From NCBI GenBank assembly GCA_003142935.1, contig PLOG01000095.1:62348-106880 (forward strand): DNA of 44,533 nt. Reading direction: 5' to 3'. Position numbers and translations under genes: made by a program. This document shows, piece after piece, positions 26,729-34,527 of the stretch (the stretch's first letter is position 1; each line of letters opens with the position of its first letter). The DNA is from Acidobacteriaceae bacterium. GTDB taxonomy: Bacteria; Acidobacteriota; Terriglobia; Terriglobales; Acidobacteriaceae. The notes under the pieces are model-generated. The model made no database searches and had not been told where the DNA came from. It saw only the letters and a list, made by a program, of their open reading frames with translations.

Positions 26729-27733
26729 ATGCATGGACGAATGATGCTTATCACCGCCGTTCGACTCGGTAAGAGATTGGCAATATGCAGCCTGAGCGCT
26801 GGAACCTTGCTCCTCGCATCCGGGTGTGCCCGGGCTCACCCGCATACCGTCGCGGTAATTCCTGAGATGACGGCACAGGAGCTTTGGGAGGCTGAGCATG
26901 CAGGTGTAGCTTCTGCCGCGTTGGGTACAAACTGGGAAATCTACTGGAACGGGCCCGGCCGCAAAGATGATGTGGCGCGGCAGATCGAGCTAGTCGAGGC
27001 CGCGATCGCGCAACGGGATGGTGGCCTTATTCTTTCGCCAGACCACGCCCTCGCGCTGAATACGCTTGTCCGTCGCGCAGTCGCTCAAGGAATTCCTACC
27101 GTCATCGTGGGCTCACATTTATCGATTTCTCCGAATCCAAAACTTGCGTACATCCTGAACGATGATGAAGAAACCGGCAGGCTTGCGGCCGATCGGGCGG
27201 GAGAGACCCTTCATGGGATGGGCGACGTTGCATTGATCGGAAGCGAGCCTGGAATTGCATCCACTTTTCTAAGAACAACTGCTTTCAGGCATAGGCTCTC
27301 TGAGCGGTATCCGTCCATTCACATTGTAAATGAGCTTCCGGGTTCTGGCGCGTTCGATGAAGGTTTACTCGGTGCCCAGCAGATACTTGAACGCTATCCT
27401 AAGCTTGACGCAATTGTCGCCCTCGACACCGTTGCAACCCGAGCATCTTTCTCGGCGCTCAAAAGTCACCAAAGGAACAATGAAGTAAAACTCATTGCCT
27501 GCGACCAGGCATTGGACCTTCTGTACTATCTGCGCAAGGGAGAAATCGATTCAATTATCGTAGAGAACACTTTTGAGATGGGTTATCGCGCCATGAAACT
27601 AATAAACGCAGGCCAGCGCGGCGAGTCAATCTTAGGTAATCAGCTGTTACCGCCAACAATGGTAACGCGGGAGAATGTAGACCGGCCAGATGTGCAGCGA
27701 ATGCTTTCGATGGACTGGAGACCAACCCAGTGA
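26729..27733 (+). CDS. Periplasmic sugar-binding lipoprotein (sensor accessory)
   Basis: This 334-residue protein is a type 1 periplasmic-binding protein of the ribose/galactose class. The N-terminus has a hydrophobic signal and lipobox LASGC near residue 33, so it is probably a lipoprotein. Ligand-domain landmarks are TVAVIPEM, GGLILSPDH, IPTVIVGSH, VALIGSEPG and LDAIVALD. No ABC permease or ATPase follows. Instead its stop overlaps the start of a histidine kinase gene (GTGA, 27730-27733). That arrangement points to a sensor role, handing ligand-bound binding protein to the kinase, as known for LuxP/LuxQ and ChvE/VirA. ATGs at 26741 and 26744 are alternative starts. Confidence 0.85.
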   Translation: MHGRMMLITAVRLGKRLAICSLSAGTLLLASGCARAHPHTVAVIPEMTAQELWEAEHAGVASAALGTNWEIYWNGPGRKDDVARQIELVEAAIAQRDGGLILSPDHALALNTLVRRAVAQGIPTVIVGSHLSISPNPKLAYILNDDEETGRLAADRAGETLHGMGDVALIGSEPGIASTFLRTTAFRHRLSERYPSIHIVNELPGSGAFDEGLLGAQQILERYPKLDAIVALDTVATRASFSALKSHQRNNEVKLIACDQALDLLYYLRKGEIDSIIVENTFEMGYRAMKLINAGQRGESILGNQLLPPTMVTRENVDRPDVQRMLSMDWRPTQ

Positions 27734-29931
27734 AACTGTTTAAGCATTCATGGAACGCCGCCATCGCGGCCTTGATCGGGGCAGTTAGCGCTGCTGCTCT
27801 CCTTTTTTCTTTCATTCACTACATACGTCCTTTCCTCGGACTTCCCTTCCGCGACCCGTTCGCTGACGGCAAGTCGAACTTGTGGCAACCAATGGGAGGT
27901 GCCTGGGATCTTGCTAATGGAACAATGCAGAATCACTCCGACGAGTGGGGTGCGAAGCTACTGGCAGGATCGAAGTACTGGACGGATTACGTTGTCGAAG
28001 CGGACTTGGAGATCTTGAGAGATTATGGCGATGCTGGCCTGATCGTGCGTTCTAATCAGGAAGACAGGGGCGTCGATGCATATAACGGATACTACGTCGG
28101 CTTGCGCAGTATAGATGACTCCTTGGTGATCGGCCGGGCAGACTACGGTTGGATGGAAGGTCGACCGGTGCCCATGCCCGGCGGAGTCCGCAGGCTGACC
28201 TGGTACCACCTCAAAGTCGTCGTCCAGGGCTGTGAAATAGGTGTCGCTGCCAACGAAGTTGGAACGCAAAACAGGGCATGGACCGTGTTTCAGGAGTCAG
28301 GTTGCGTGGCCTCTGGCAGAATCGGGCTGCGCTCAGTGGCGACTGTCGCATCATGGCGGAATGTGAAGGTGTACTCGGTCGGTGTGCCCGCAGAGCTTGC
28401 CGCCATCCGCCGGCATGTGACCGAGGAGACCCATCCCGAATTTCCAAAAGGCGAGGCAGCCTATAACTCCTCTCATACCTTCCCAACCTATGATCCAAAG
28501 GACGCGAAGTTTACTCCGGAGAAGACCGCGGCAAAAGCCCACCCCCCGCAGCCAATTAGCAGCCTGAACAACCTTCCGGAGCCTGTATCGCACCCGGTCT
28601 CGGTGCGCGGAGTGGTAACGCTCACTTCACCGCAACTCTACGTCCAGGACGTCACTGGCGGAGTGGCTGTTGCTGAAGTGAATGTTTCTGCTCTTGGAAT
28701 TGGAGACGAAGTTGAGATTACCGGATGGCCCGACGCACAGCCATTTTCAACGATCCTGCGCAAAGCCGACGTCCGTCTGCTTTTGGGCCGGACGCCGCCC
28801 CCGCCGGTTTCGATTACCGCCGCCCAGGCTGCAACCGGTGTTTTCGAGGCCGACTTTGTGGAAACCCAGGGGTATTTGCAACATATACATTACGAATCGG
28901 GGAACACAATCATTCTGGACCTCGACGATGGTTCTCAATCCTTTAGAGCTATCGTGACGGGAGGACCCTCAGCGGCGTTGTATCGCAAATTTAGCGAGCA
29001 GAGCCTGTTGCGCGTCCGGGGTATTTGCGTTTTAGATCCGCGATTCACTCAAAACGAAGTTCCCTTTGCACTGCTTCTTCGCGCCGCGGACGATATAGAT
29101 GTGCTGGTTGGTCCGCCATGGTGGAGTGCCCGGCGCTTCATCGAGTTGACCTGCGTATTACTGCTACTCCTCCTGATGATTCTCTTTCTATATGTCCGAA
29201 TCGAAAACTGGAGAATGAAGGGGATTCTCGATGAGCGAGAACGACTGGCGCTCGAGATGCATGACACGTTGGCACAGAGTTTCGCTGGAGTCGGCTATCA
29301 GCTACAGGGGATTCGCAACGGCATGCGCAACGGTCCGGCAAATTGGCCAACCATCAACGAGCAGCTTGACCGCGCATGCGAGATGGTGCGGCAAACGCAC
29401 GAGGAATCCAGCCTGAGCATTGCGATGCTGAAACCGGGATCACCCGAGTTTGGAGACTTGACTATTGCCTTTGAGCGGTGCGCCTCACGGATTGCCGAGG
29501 GTGGGGACGTGAGAGTAACGGTGACACGCGAAGGTCCTATTCGGGCGCTCCCGTTACGAGTGACAGATACTCTCTTTCACATCGGCGCTGAGGCTATAAC
29601 CAACGCCATTCGTCATGCTCAAACGGAAACGGTTGAGGTTCACATGACGTATGAGACGAATGCCATCGTGCTACACGTGCAGGATCACGGCATCGGTTTC
29701 ACCGCGGGGGGACAGCTTCGAAGTCACGGTCTTCGCGACATGGAACATCGAGCCGCAAGTATTTCAGCAGATTTGCATGTCCATACTGCGCCAGGAGAAG
29801 GCACCTGTATCGAAGTCGTGGTTCCCTTGCACTCCAGAAAAGTATTAACTGAATTGGTGAGCCATGGCGAACGGTACATCACGCGCTTAGCCTTCAAGGC
29901 AGGACAGAAACTGGGGTTTCATCGTCGCTAA
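27730..29931 (+). CDS. Hybrid-ectodomain sensor histidine kinase (HisKA_3 type)
   Basis: This membrane sensor kinase has 733 residues. TM1 is at about 8-30. A concanavalin/LamG- or DUF1080-like beta domain spans about 36-225 (GDAGLIVRSNQEDRG, NGYYVGLRS). A proline-rich linker is followed by two OB-like beta repeats (about 285-455). TM2 is at about 468-488. The dimerisation/phosphoacceptor region carries His511 in LEMHDTLAQSF. The ATPase domain has the N-box IGAEAITNAIRHA near 620 and DHGIGF near 655. The large exported part resembles carbohydrate-binding folds, so direct or binding-protein-mediated sugar sensing is inferred. The GTG start overlaps the upstream lipoprotein gene. A NarL-type regulator lies convergent 32 bases away. 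Confidence 0.88.
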   Translation: MKLFKHSWNAAIAALIGAVSAAALLFSFIHYIRPFLGLPFRDPFADGKSNLWQPMGGAWDLANGTMQNHSDEWGAKLLAGSKYWTDYVVEADLEILRDYGDAGLIVRSNQEDRGVDAYNGYYVGLRSIDDSLVIGRADYGWMEGRPVPMPGGVRRLTWYHLKVVVQGCEIGVAANEVGTQNRAWTVFQESGCVASGRIGLRSVATVASWRNVKVYSVGVPAELAAIRRHVTEETHPEFPKGEAAYNSSHTFPTYDPKDAKFTPEKTAAKAHPPQPISSLNNLPEPVSHPVSVRGVVTLTSPQLYVQDVTGGVAVAEVNVSALGIGDEVEITGWPDAQPFSTILRKADVRLLLGRTPPPPVSITAAQAATGVFEADFVETQGYLQHIHYESGNTIILDLDDGSQSFRAIVTGGPSAALYRKFSEQSLLRVRGICVLDPRFTQNEVPFALLLRAADDIDVLVGPPWWSARRFIELTCVLLLLLLMILFLYVRIENWRMKGILDERERLALEMHDTLAQSFAGVGYQLQGIRNGMRNGPANWPTINEQLDRACEMVRQTHEESSLSIAMLKPGSPEFGDLTIAFERCASRIAEGGDVRVTVTREGPIRALPLRVTDTLFHIGAEAITNAIRHAQTETVEVHMTYETNAIVLHVQDHGIGFTAGGQLRSHGLRDMEHRAASISADLHVHTAPGEGTCIEVVVPLHSRKVLTELVSHGERYITRLAFKAGQKLGFHRR

Positions 29932-29963
29932 GCAGGCGGTGAACAGACAAACGCCCACAGCCG

Positions 29964-30605
29964 TCAACTGCTGCGGTCAAGACTTACCAGGCCGCGTTGA
30001 ACGGCGACGGCAGCAGCTTCGGTTCTATCTTTCACTTCCAGCTTATCCAGGCAATTTACGACATGATTTCGAACTGTCCGATGACTGAGATGCATTAGAT
30101 CCGCTATCTCGCGGTTTGTAAGCCCATGTGCCACAAACCCGAGCACCTCCTGTTCTCTGGGACTGAGTTGTATACGGCTCACGCGCCTGGCTAGCTGTGC
30201 AGCAATGGATTCTGAGATGAGCCGCCCTCCAGCCTGGACCTCGCGGATTGCGCTGAGCACCTCGTTAAGAGAGGCGCTCTTCAGCAAGTAGGCCATTGCG
30301 CCTCCTTGAAGCGCAGCGAAGACGTCTTCATCTGAGTGGTAATTTGTAAGTACGATGATCTTCAAGTGAGGGTTCTGAGCGCGAAGTGCCGAGATGGTCT
30401 GGAGTCCGTCCATTTCTGGCATGCGAAGATCCATCAGCACGATGTCGGGCGTGGCTGAAGGGATAGTCTTGATCGCCTCACTCCCCGATGCCGCCATTCC
30501 TACCACCGCGATGCCAGGTTCACTTTCCAGCATGGTCTTGAGCCCGAGACGCACCACGGGGTGATCTTCCACAACGAAAACCTTGATTGCAACGTTGTTC
30601 ACCAT
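29964..30605 (-). CDS. NarL/FixJ-family response regulator
   Basis: This 213-residue regulator has a receiver domain (about 6-120; VVEDHPVVR, phosphoacceptor Asp59 in IVLMDLRMPEMDG, Lys in LLKSAS) and a LuxR-type helix-turn-helix at about 145-205 (LSPREQEVLGFVAHGLTNRE). ATG 30605 is chosen because AAAGGA precedes it at good spacing and the receiver begins at once. It matches the HisKA_3 kinase class next door and is its likely partner, though the two genes face each other. A TGGT-N7-ACCA dyad lies 74-88 bases upstream and recurs in front of the TonB receptor. Confidence 0.92.
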   Translation of the reverse strand: MVNNVAIKVFVVEDHPVVRLGLKTMLESEPGIAVVGMAASGSEAIKTIPSATPDIVLMDLRMPEMDGLQTISALRAQNPHLKIIVLTNYHSDEDVFAALQGGAMAYLLKSASLNEVLSAIREVQAGGRLISESIAAQLARRVSRIQLSPREQEVLGFVAHGLTNREIADLMHLSHRTVRNHVVNCLDKLEVKDRTEAAAVAVQRGLVSLDRSS

Positions 30606-30678
30606 GCAAGGTCCTTTCTTTGCGATGCGTACTGCCGAACAGCGTGTCTCGCTGACCAACTAATACTGCTGCACTGGT

Positions 30679-30693
30679 TGGTCAGGGTAACCA
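30679..30693. promoter_or_regulatory. TGGT-N7-ACCA dyad upstream of response regulator
   Basis: This has the same half-sites and spacer as the dyad at 26371-26385. It lies about 75 bases before the regulator start on the opposite strand, a place suited to autoregulation. Confidence 0.45.
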
Positions 30694-31363
30694 TGTCCTA
30701 TTGAGGATACTTCAAGCGCACACTAAAGTTGTCGCATTAGTCTATGGGCCAATCATAATGGCTCTGAATAGAGATTGCAAAGTCAATTGGGAACGATAGC
30801 TGAACGTGTTCGCACATCGCAAGACGTGTAACCATCGCGTCAACTCGGCAACCAAAAGCATCGGAAGCATTTACCTGGGGAAGTTAATCTTGGGCACAGC
30901 ACAACCCTGGCAACAGCATCCATACAGGGATCTTCAGCCGCTTCTTTGCTTGATCGATGGCAGTGACCGCTCCGTCTCCACGGCTCCGTCCTGCAGAGAT
31001 TCCGAAGAGTAATACCATAATGCGGTTGGAGCGGGTAAAAGACCGGGACATCGGTGTTCTCCACGCTCAGGGTATTGTGGGCGTGGATGTCATCACCCGC
31101 ACCTGCATCGCGTGGTCCTCAGCCGCGGGCTCACCCCCAACCGCACCCGCTGGATCCCTTGCTGGCCTGGCTTCTTCTCGCCTGTCGGTGTGTTGTCACG
31201 AGTTATTCCGCTGCCCGTTTCGAGCGATCTCGAACAATTGTTTGCTGGACATCGAAGCCGGTTAAGAAAGCTTCCCGCTTCTTAATCTTCGCTTCAGTTC
31301 AGCCCATAATCATGCGGTGACTTGCGTTTTGCGATTGCAAGTTCAGTTCGCAGCAAAGTAATC

Positions 31364-31389
31364 CTATACACGTATGTAGATATGATATG
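31364..31389 (+). promoter_or_regulatory. Promoter/operator of ROK kinase gene
   Basis: CTATACACGTATGTAG (31364-31379) is a near-palindrome centred on ACGT whose only mismatches are transitions. TATGAT (31381-31386) follows as a good -10 box. The 10-mer ATACACGTAT and the 8-mer ATGATATG recur, in the opposite orientation, upstream of the MFS gene at 33889-33906. Confidence 0.6.
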
Positions 31390-31411
31390 GGTTGTGTGCT
31401 ATTGTTTAGCC

Positions 31412-32332
31412 ATGAAAAATACTCTCGCAATCGATATCGGTGGGACAAACTTCAGTATCGCCATCTTCGAGGGGGCATCGTTATTCGGAAAGCTCACGCA
31501 CTCGACTGATCGTAAGGCAGGTCCGACTGGAATATTGAATCAGATCGAGAAAATGCTCAGGGTCTTATGGCGCGATGGGGCCATTCACGGATGCGGAATT
31601 GGATTTGGCGGTCCCGTTGACTTTGCCGCCCAGAAGGTTGTCGCGTCTACACATGTGGACGGTTGGGAAGGTTTTGACTTGGTCAGAGAGGTTGAAACCA
31701 GGTTCTGCACGCCGGTCGTCATAGATCGCGACAGTATGGTGGGTGTTCTCGGGGAAGGGTATTTCGGGGCGGGTCGAGGCATCCGGCCACTTTTTTATAT
31801 CACGCTTTCAACGGGAATCGGTGGTGGGCTGCTTACCGCGAGCGGTCTGTATCGCGGAGCTGACTCATTTGCCTGTGAACTGGGCCACCATACGGTCGTC
31901 CCGGATGGACCAGCCTGCCTCTGCGGCTCCAATGGATGTCTGGAACGAATGTGTTCCGGACTGTGGCTTGAACGCGATTACGGACGTCCCGCACAGGAAC
32001 TGTTCATGGAGCCGGAGTTTGTTTCTCGTTATGTGATTCATCTTGCCCAAGGGATCAAGAGCTGCCTGATGTTCCTCAATCCCGCCCGCATAGTAATAGG
32101 GGGAGGAATCAGTCAGGCGGCGGATCTGCTCTTCATTCCGTTGCGAAAGGAACTGGATCGCCAGATGACGTCTTGGTGGAGAGCGAGCGTTGAGGTGGTT
32201 CCTGCTGCTCTCGTCGGAGAGAGCGTTCTTCGGGGGGCGTTGGCCTTAGCTACCGAACATATCTACCACCAGAACCCAGCGAGCCTGGATTGCGTTAGCG
32301 ATGCAGTTGCTCCTCCATTGCTTCAAGGCTAA
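31412..32332 (+). CDS. ROK-family sugar kinase (glucokinase/fructokinase type)
   Basis: This cytoplasmic kinase has 306 residues from ATG 31412. It opens MKNTLAIDIGGTNFS with the ATP-binding DIGGTN motif. The catalytic Asp lies in DRDSMVGVLGEGYFG, and ISTGIGGG-like LSTGIGGGL follows. The ROK zinc motif CLCGSNGCLE with upstream CELGHH is intact, so a metal-bound active fold is expected. There is no DNA-binding domain. A long upstream frame is rejected because promoter elements fall inside it. The gene overlaps the convergent MFS gene by 38 bases and shares promoter words with it, so it may phosphorylate the sugar which that porter imports. Glucose or fructose cannot be told apart here. Confidence 0.87.
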   Translation: MKNTLAIDIGGTNFSIAIFEGASLFGKLTHSTDRKAGPTGILNQIEKMLRVLWRDGAIHGCGIGFGGPVDFAAQKVVASTHVDGWEGFDLVREVETRFCTPVVIDRDSMVGVLGEGYFGAGRGIRPLFYITLSTGIGGGLLTASGLYRGADSFACELGHHTVVPDGPACLCGSNGCLERMCSGLWLERDYGRPAQELFMEPEFVSRYVIHLAQGIKSCLMFLNPARIVIGGGISQAADLLFIPLRKELDRQMTSWWRASVEVVPAALVGESVLRGALALATEHIYHQNPASLDCVSDAVAPPLLQG

Positions 32333-33635
32333 CCCCACGTGTCTCCGGATAGAAAAGGATTACCACGATGAATTGGAGCGCCGTAAATCCCGAAAAGAAA
32401 TAGAACGGTCCTGAATGCCACCTGGCGGCGGCAATTGGAAAGACGATCGATACCAGAGCATTCATAAACCAATGAGTGAAGCTACCGATGCTCTGCCCCT
32501 TGGCCCGCACCCGGTTCGGGAAAATTTCACTTATATAGACCCAGATTACAGCCCCTTGCGAAAAAGTGAAGAAACCGATAAAGCCCATCAGAAGCCAGAC
32601 CAGGGCTCCTTGATATTGTTCCAGCCGAAATATAGTACCGACCCCAAAAAGACACAGAGTTGTCCCTACTGATCCGATAAGCAGAAGCATCCTGCGGCCA
32701 ATCCGATCGATAACCAACATTGCCAAAGTGACGCCGATGAGGTTGGTAATGCCGATGAGCACAGCTTGAAAGTCACTCGACCCCTTGTCAAAGCCAGCTT
32801 TTTCAAAGATGTCGTTCAGGTAGTACATGATGGCGTTGATGCCCGAGAGTTGGTTGAACATTCCAATGGAAATGGCCAGAAAAATGGGAAAGCGATAGCG
32901 CCATTGGAAGACGTTTGTACCCTTCGATCCAATTGCATCTTCCAAAGACTTTGTGATTTCACGTAGTTCAAGTTCCGGGTCAGGATCGCCATTTCGCTGG
33001 AGTACCTCCAAGGCCTCCCGCGTCTTGCCTTTACCTGCGAGCCATCGTGGGCTTTCGGGAATGAAAAACAATGCCAGGTAGAAAACCAAAGCCGGGACGG
33101 CCGCAATGCTGAATTTCCAGCGCCAATCTGTGGCCCCAAGGTGCAACAGGCCCAGGCAGAAGTTAGAGAAGTACGCCAACAACATTCCAAAAACGACATT
33201 GAATTGAAACGCCATGACAAGGCGGCCACGAAGTTTTGGGGGAGCGATCTCTGCGATATAGGTTGGACTTATCACCGAGGAGCCCCCTACTGCCAGGCCT
33301 GCGAGTACGCGAAAGCACAGGAGGGGGTACCAGCCCCATGCCAATGCACACCCCAGGGCCGTGAGCACGTAGAGCAAGCCGAGGGCGCGTAGACAGGCGC
33401 GACGACCGGCAATATCTCCCATCTTGCCTGCAAAGGCAGCGCCCAATACGGTGCCCCAAAGGGCACTTGAGACCGTAAAGCCAAGAGCGAGGGGAGATAA
33501 ATGAAAGACACTCGTCAGGGAGCCCGTGGTTCCCGCGATGACCGCAGTATCGAAACCAAAAAGGAGGCCCCCGAGAGAAGCGATCACACAAGTCGCTAAC
33601 AAGCGTTTATTGAGGGTTTTGCGTACTTCAGACAT
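32295..33635 (-). CDS. MFS sugar:proton symporter (sugar porter family)
   Basis: This 446-residue inner-membrane porter has 12 predicted helices. Sugar-porter signatures are visible: LLFGFDTAVIAG in helix 1, GRRACLR in the first loop, PESPRWL before the central loop, FNQLSGINAIMYY in helix 7, DRIGRR in the second-half loop and PETRG near the C-terminus. QLSGINAI is typical of hexose and xylose symporters. ATG 33635 has GGAG six bases upstream. The 3' end overlaps the convergent ROK kinase gene by 38 bases. The likely promoter lies about 250 bases upstream (33889-33906), implying a long leader. Confidence 0.92.
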   Translation of the reverse strand: MSEVRKTLNKRLLATCVIASLGGLLFGFDTAVIAGTTGSLTSVFHLSPLALGFTVSSALWGTVLGAAFAGKMGDIAGRRACLRALGLLYVLTALGCALAWGWYPLLCFRVLAGLAVGGSSVISPTYIAEIAPPKLRGRLVMAFQFNVVFGMLLAYFSNFCLGLLHLGATDWRWKFSIAAVPALVFYLALFFIPESPRWLAGKGKTREALEVLQRNGDPDPELELREITKSLEDAIGSKGTNVFQWRYRFPIFLAISIGMFNQLSGINAIMYYLNDIFEKAGFDKGSSDFQAVLIGITNLIGVTLAMLVIDRIGRRMLLLIGSVGTTLCLFGVGTIFRLEQYQGALVWLLMGFIGFFTFSQGAVIWVYISEIFPNRVRAKGQSIGSFTHWFMNALVSIVFPIAAARWHSGPFYFFSGFTALQFIVVILFYPETRGVSLEAMEEQLHR

Positions 33636-33938
33636 CTGCAACTCCAAGGCCACATTCCAGTGGCGCTGTATGCAGGGCAGTCAATGACTTGACATGCCCC
33701 CGGAATTCGTAGCAGCTAACAGGCCTGTGCCGTAGCGCATATTGCTTGAAATCAACCGCATACCGTTCCGCATTGCCCTCTGTCATTTCTTCATCCGTTT
33801 CGCTCCGGAAGCAGCCTGATAAGGGATACCCCTCGATAGACTTGCCCAGATGGGTACTCTACCCCTCTCATTTCCACTGCGAGTTCAACATATCATATAC
33901 GTGTATGTCTTTTTACCGTTGACAGTTTCAAATCTAAC
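33636..33938. other. Leader of MFS gene and divergent promoter region
   Basis: The stretch has no ORF with a ribosome site. Its right end carries two facing promoter/operator elements (33889-33906 minus, 33919-33951 plus). The part from 33636 to about 33885 would be a 5' leader of the MFS mRNA; no riboswitch class was recognised in it. Confidence 0.5.
33889..33906 (-). promoter_or_regulatory. Promoter/operator of MFS gene, shared words with ROK kinase promoter
   Basis: Read on the minus strand this is ATACACGTAT directly followed by ATGATATG. The TATGAT inside it can serve as a -10 box. Both words occur in the same order, six bases apart, before the ROK kinase at 31366-31389. Confidence 0.55.
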
Positions 33939-33951
33939 ATGTATACATGTT
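33919..33951 (+). promoter_or_regulatory. Strong sigma-70 promoter with 16-bp palindromic operator
   Basis: TTGACA (33919-33924), a 17-base spacer and TATACA (33942-33947) form a near-consensus promoter. The perfect palindrome AACATGTATACATGTT (33936-33951) covers the -10 box, the classic position for a repressor. It points into the CRTAC1 relic and, 577 bases on, the PfkB-fusion operon. Confidence 0.7.
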
Positions 33952-34474
33952 TGCGTCGTCGATTGGATGATTTGCGCGGCGCAAGCCGGCACCGCCCCAT
34001 CATGGCCGGAGGCTTCGTGAAAAGCGGACTGATCGCCTTCCAGAACGTTGCTGAGCGACCAGGCCTTACCCACAGGCACCACATAGCGGAAACTCCGGCA
34101 AAGCGGTTCATTCTGGAGGCAAAGATCCAAGGTGTCTGCCTCTTGGAATATGAAAACGATGGCTGGCTGGACATTTACCTCGTCGACGGTTCCATTTACG
34201 AGGCGCTCGCCGGCAAAGCTGCGGTGCCGCATGTGGACCTCTTTCACAACAATCACCATGGCACGTTCACAGGCTTCGCCGGAGCGACTGGGTTGCTAAC
34301 GACCGGCGGAGGTACTGGTGCGCGGCCGCCGACTTCAACATTGACGGCTCGCCAAACCATGCATCATGGATTTTACCGATTGTCGCTAAGAATGCAGGGC
34401 AGCGCAATGCGGATATTCTCTTCGCATCCATGATGCCGGTTCAGCTCGTTACCGCTCTATGGCATTTCTCCTAA
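33939..34474 (+). pseudogene. Decayed CRTAC1-type (FG-GAP/VCBS, ASPIC/UnbV) protein remnant
   Basis: The first frame encodes IAFQNVAERPGLTHRHH, then IQGVCLLEYENDGWLDIYLV and LFHNNHHGTFT, the start of a CRTAC1 repeat protein. Around 34290 the homology jumps frame: the third frame continues VANDRRRYWCAAADFNIDG, the next VCBS repeat. It then ends at a stop near 34474. So there is a one-base shift plus a large 3' deletion, since such proteins are normally several times longer. No signal peptide is apparent at the 5' end either. It lies between a strong promoter and the PfkB-fusion operon. Confidence 0.8.
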
Positions 34475-34527
34475 ACCCGGCATGTGGCGTTGGAAGACTT
34501 CGATAAACAGATAGAAGGAACACGCGA

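Larger units (their letters stand above)
30606..31411. other. 806-base region with no supported gene
   Basis: The region separates the response regulator from the ROK kinase. It contains the TGGT dyad at 30679-30693 and the kinase promoter near its right end. Short frames on both strands lack ribosome sites and known motifs. A minus-strand stretch around 30860-31020 reads like protein (AIDQAKKRLKIPVWMLL) but is broken by a stop. It may be a gene remnant of unknown family. Confidence 0.4.

Noticed and set aside
30840-31064. Minus-strand protein-like frame between response regulator and ROK kinase
   Set aside because: It is interrupted by a stop in the best-looking frame, with no start signal and no recognised family. 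It is kept only as a note in the intergenic entry.
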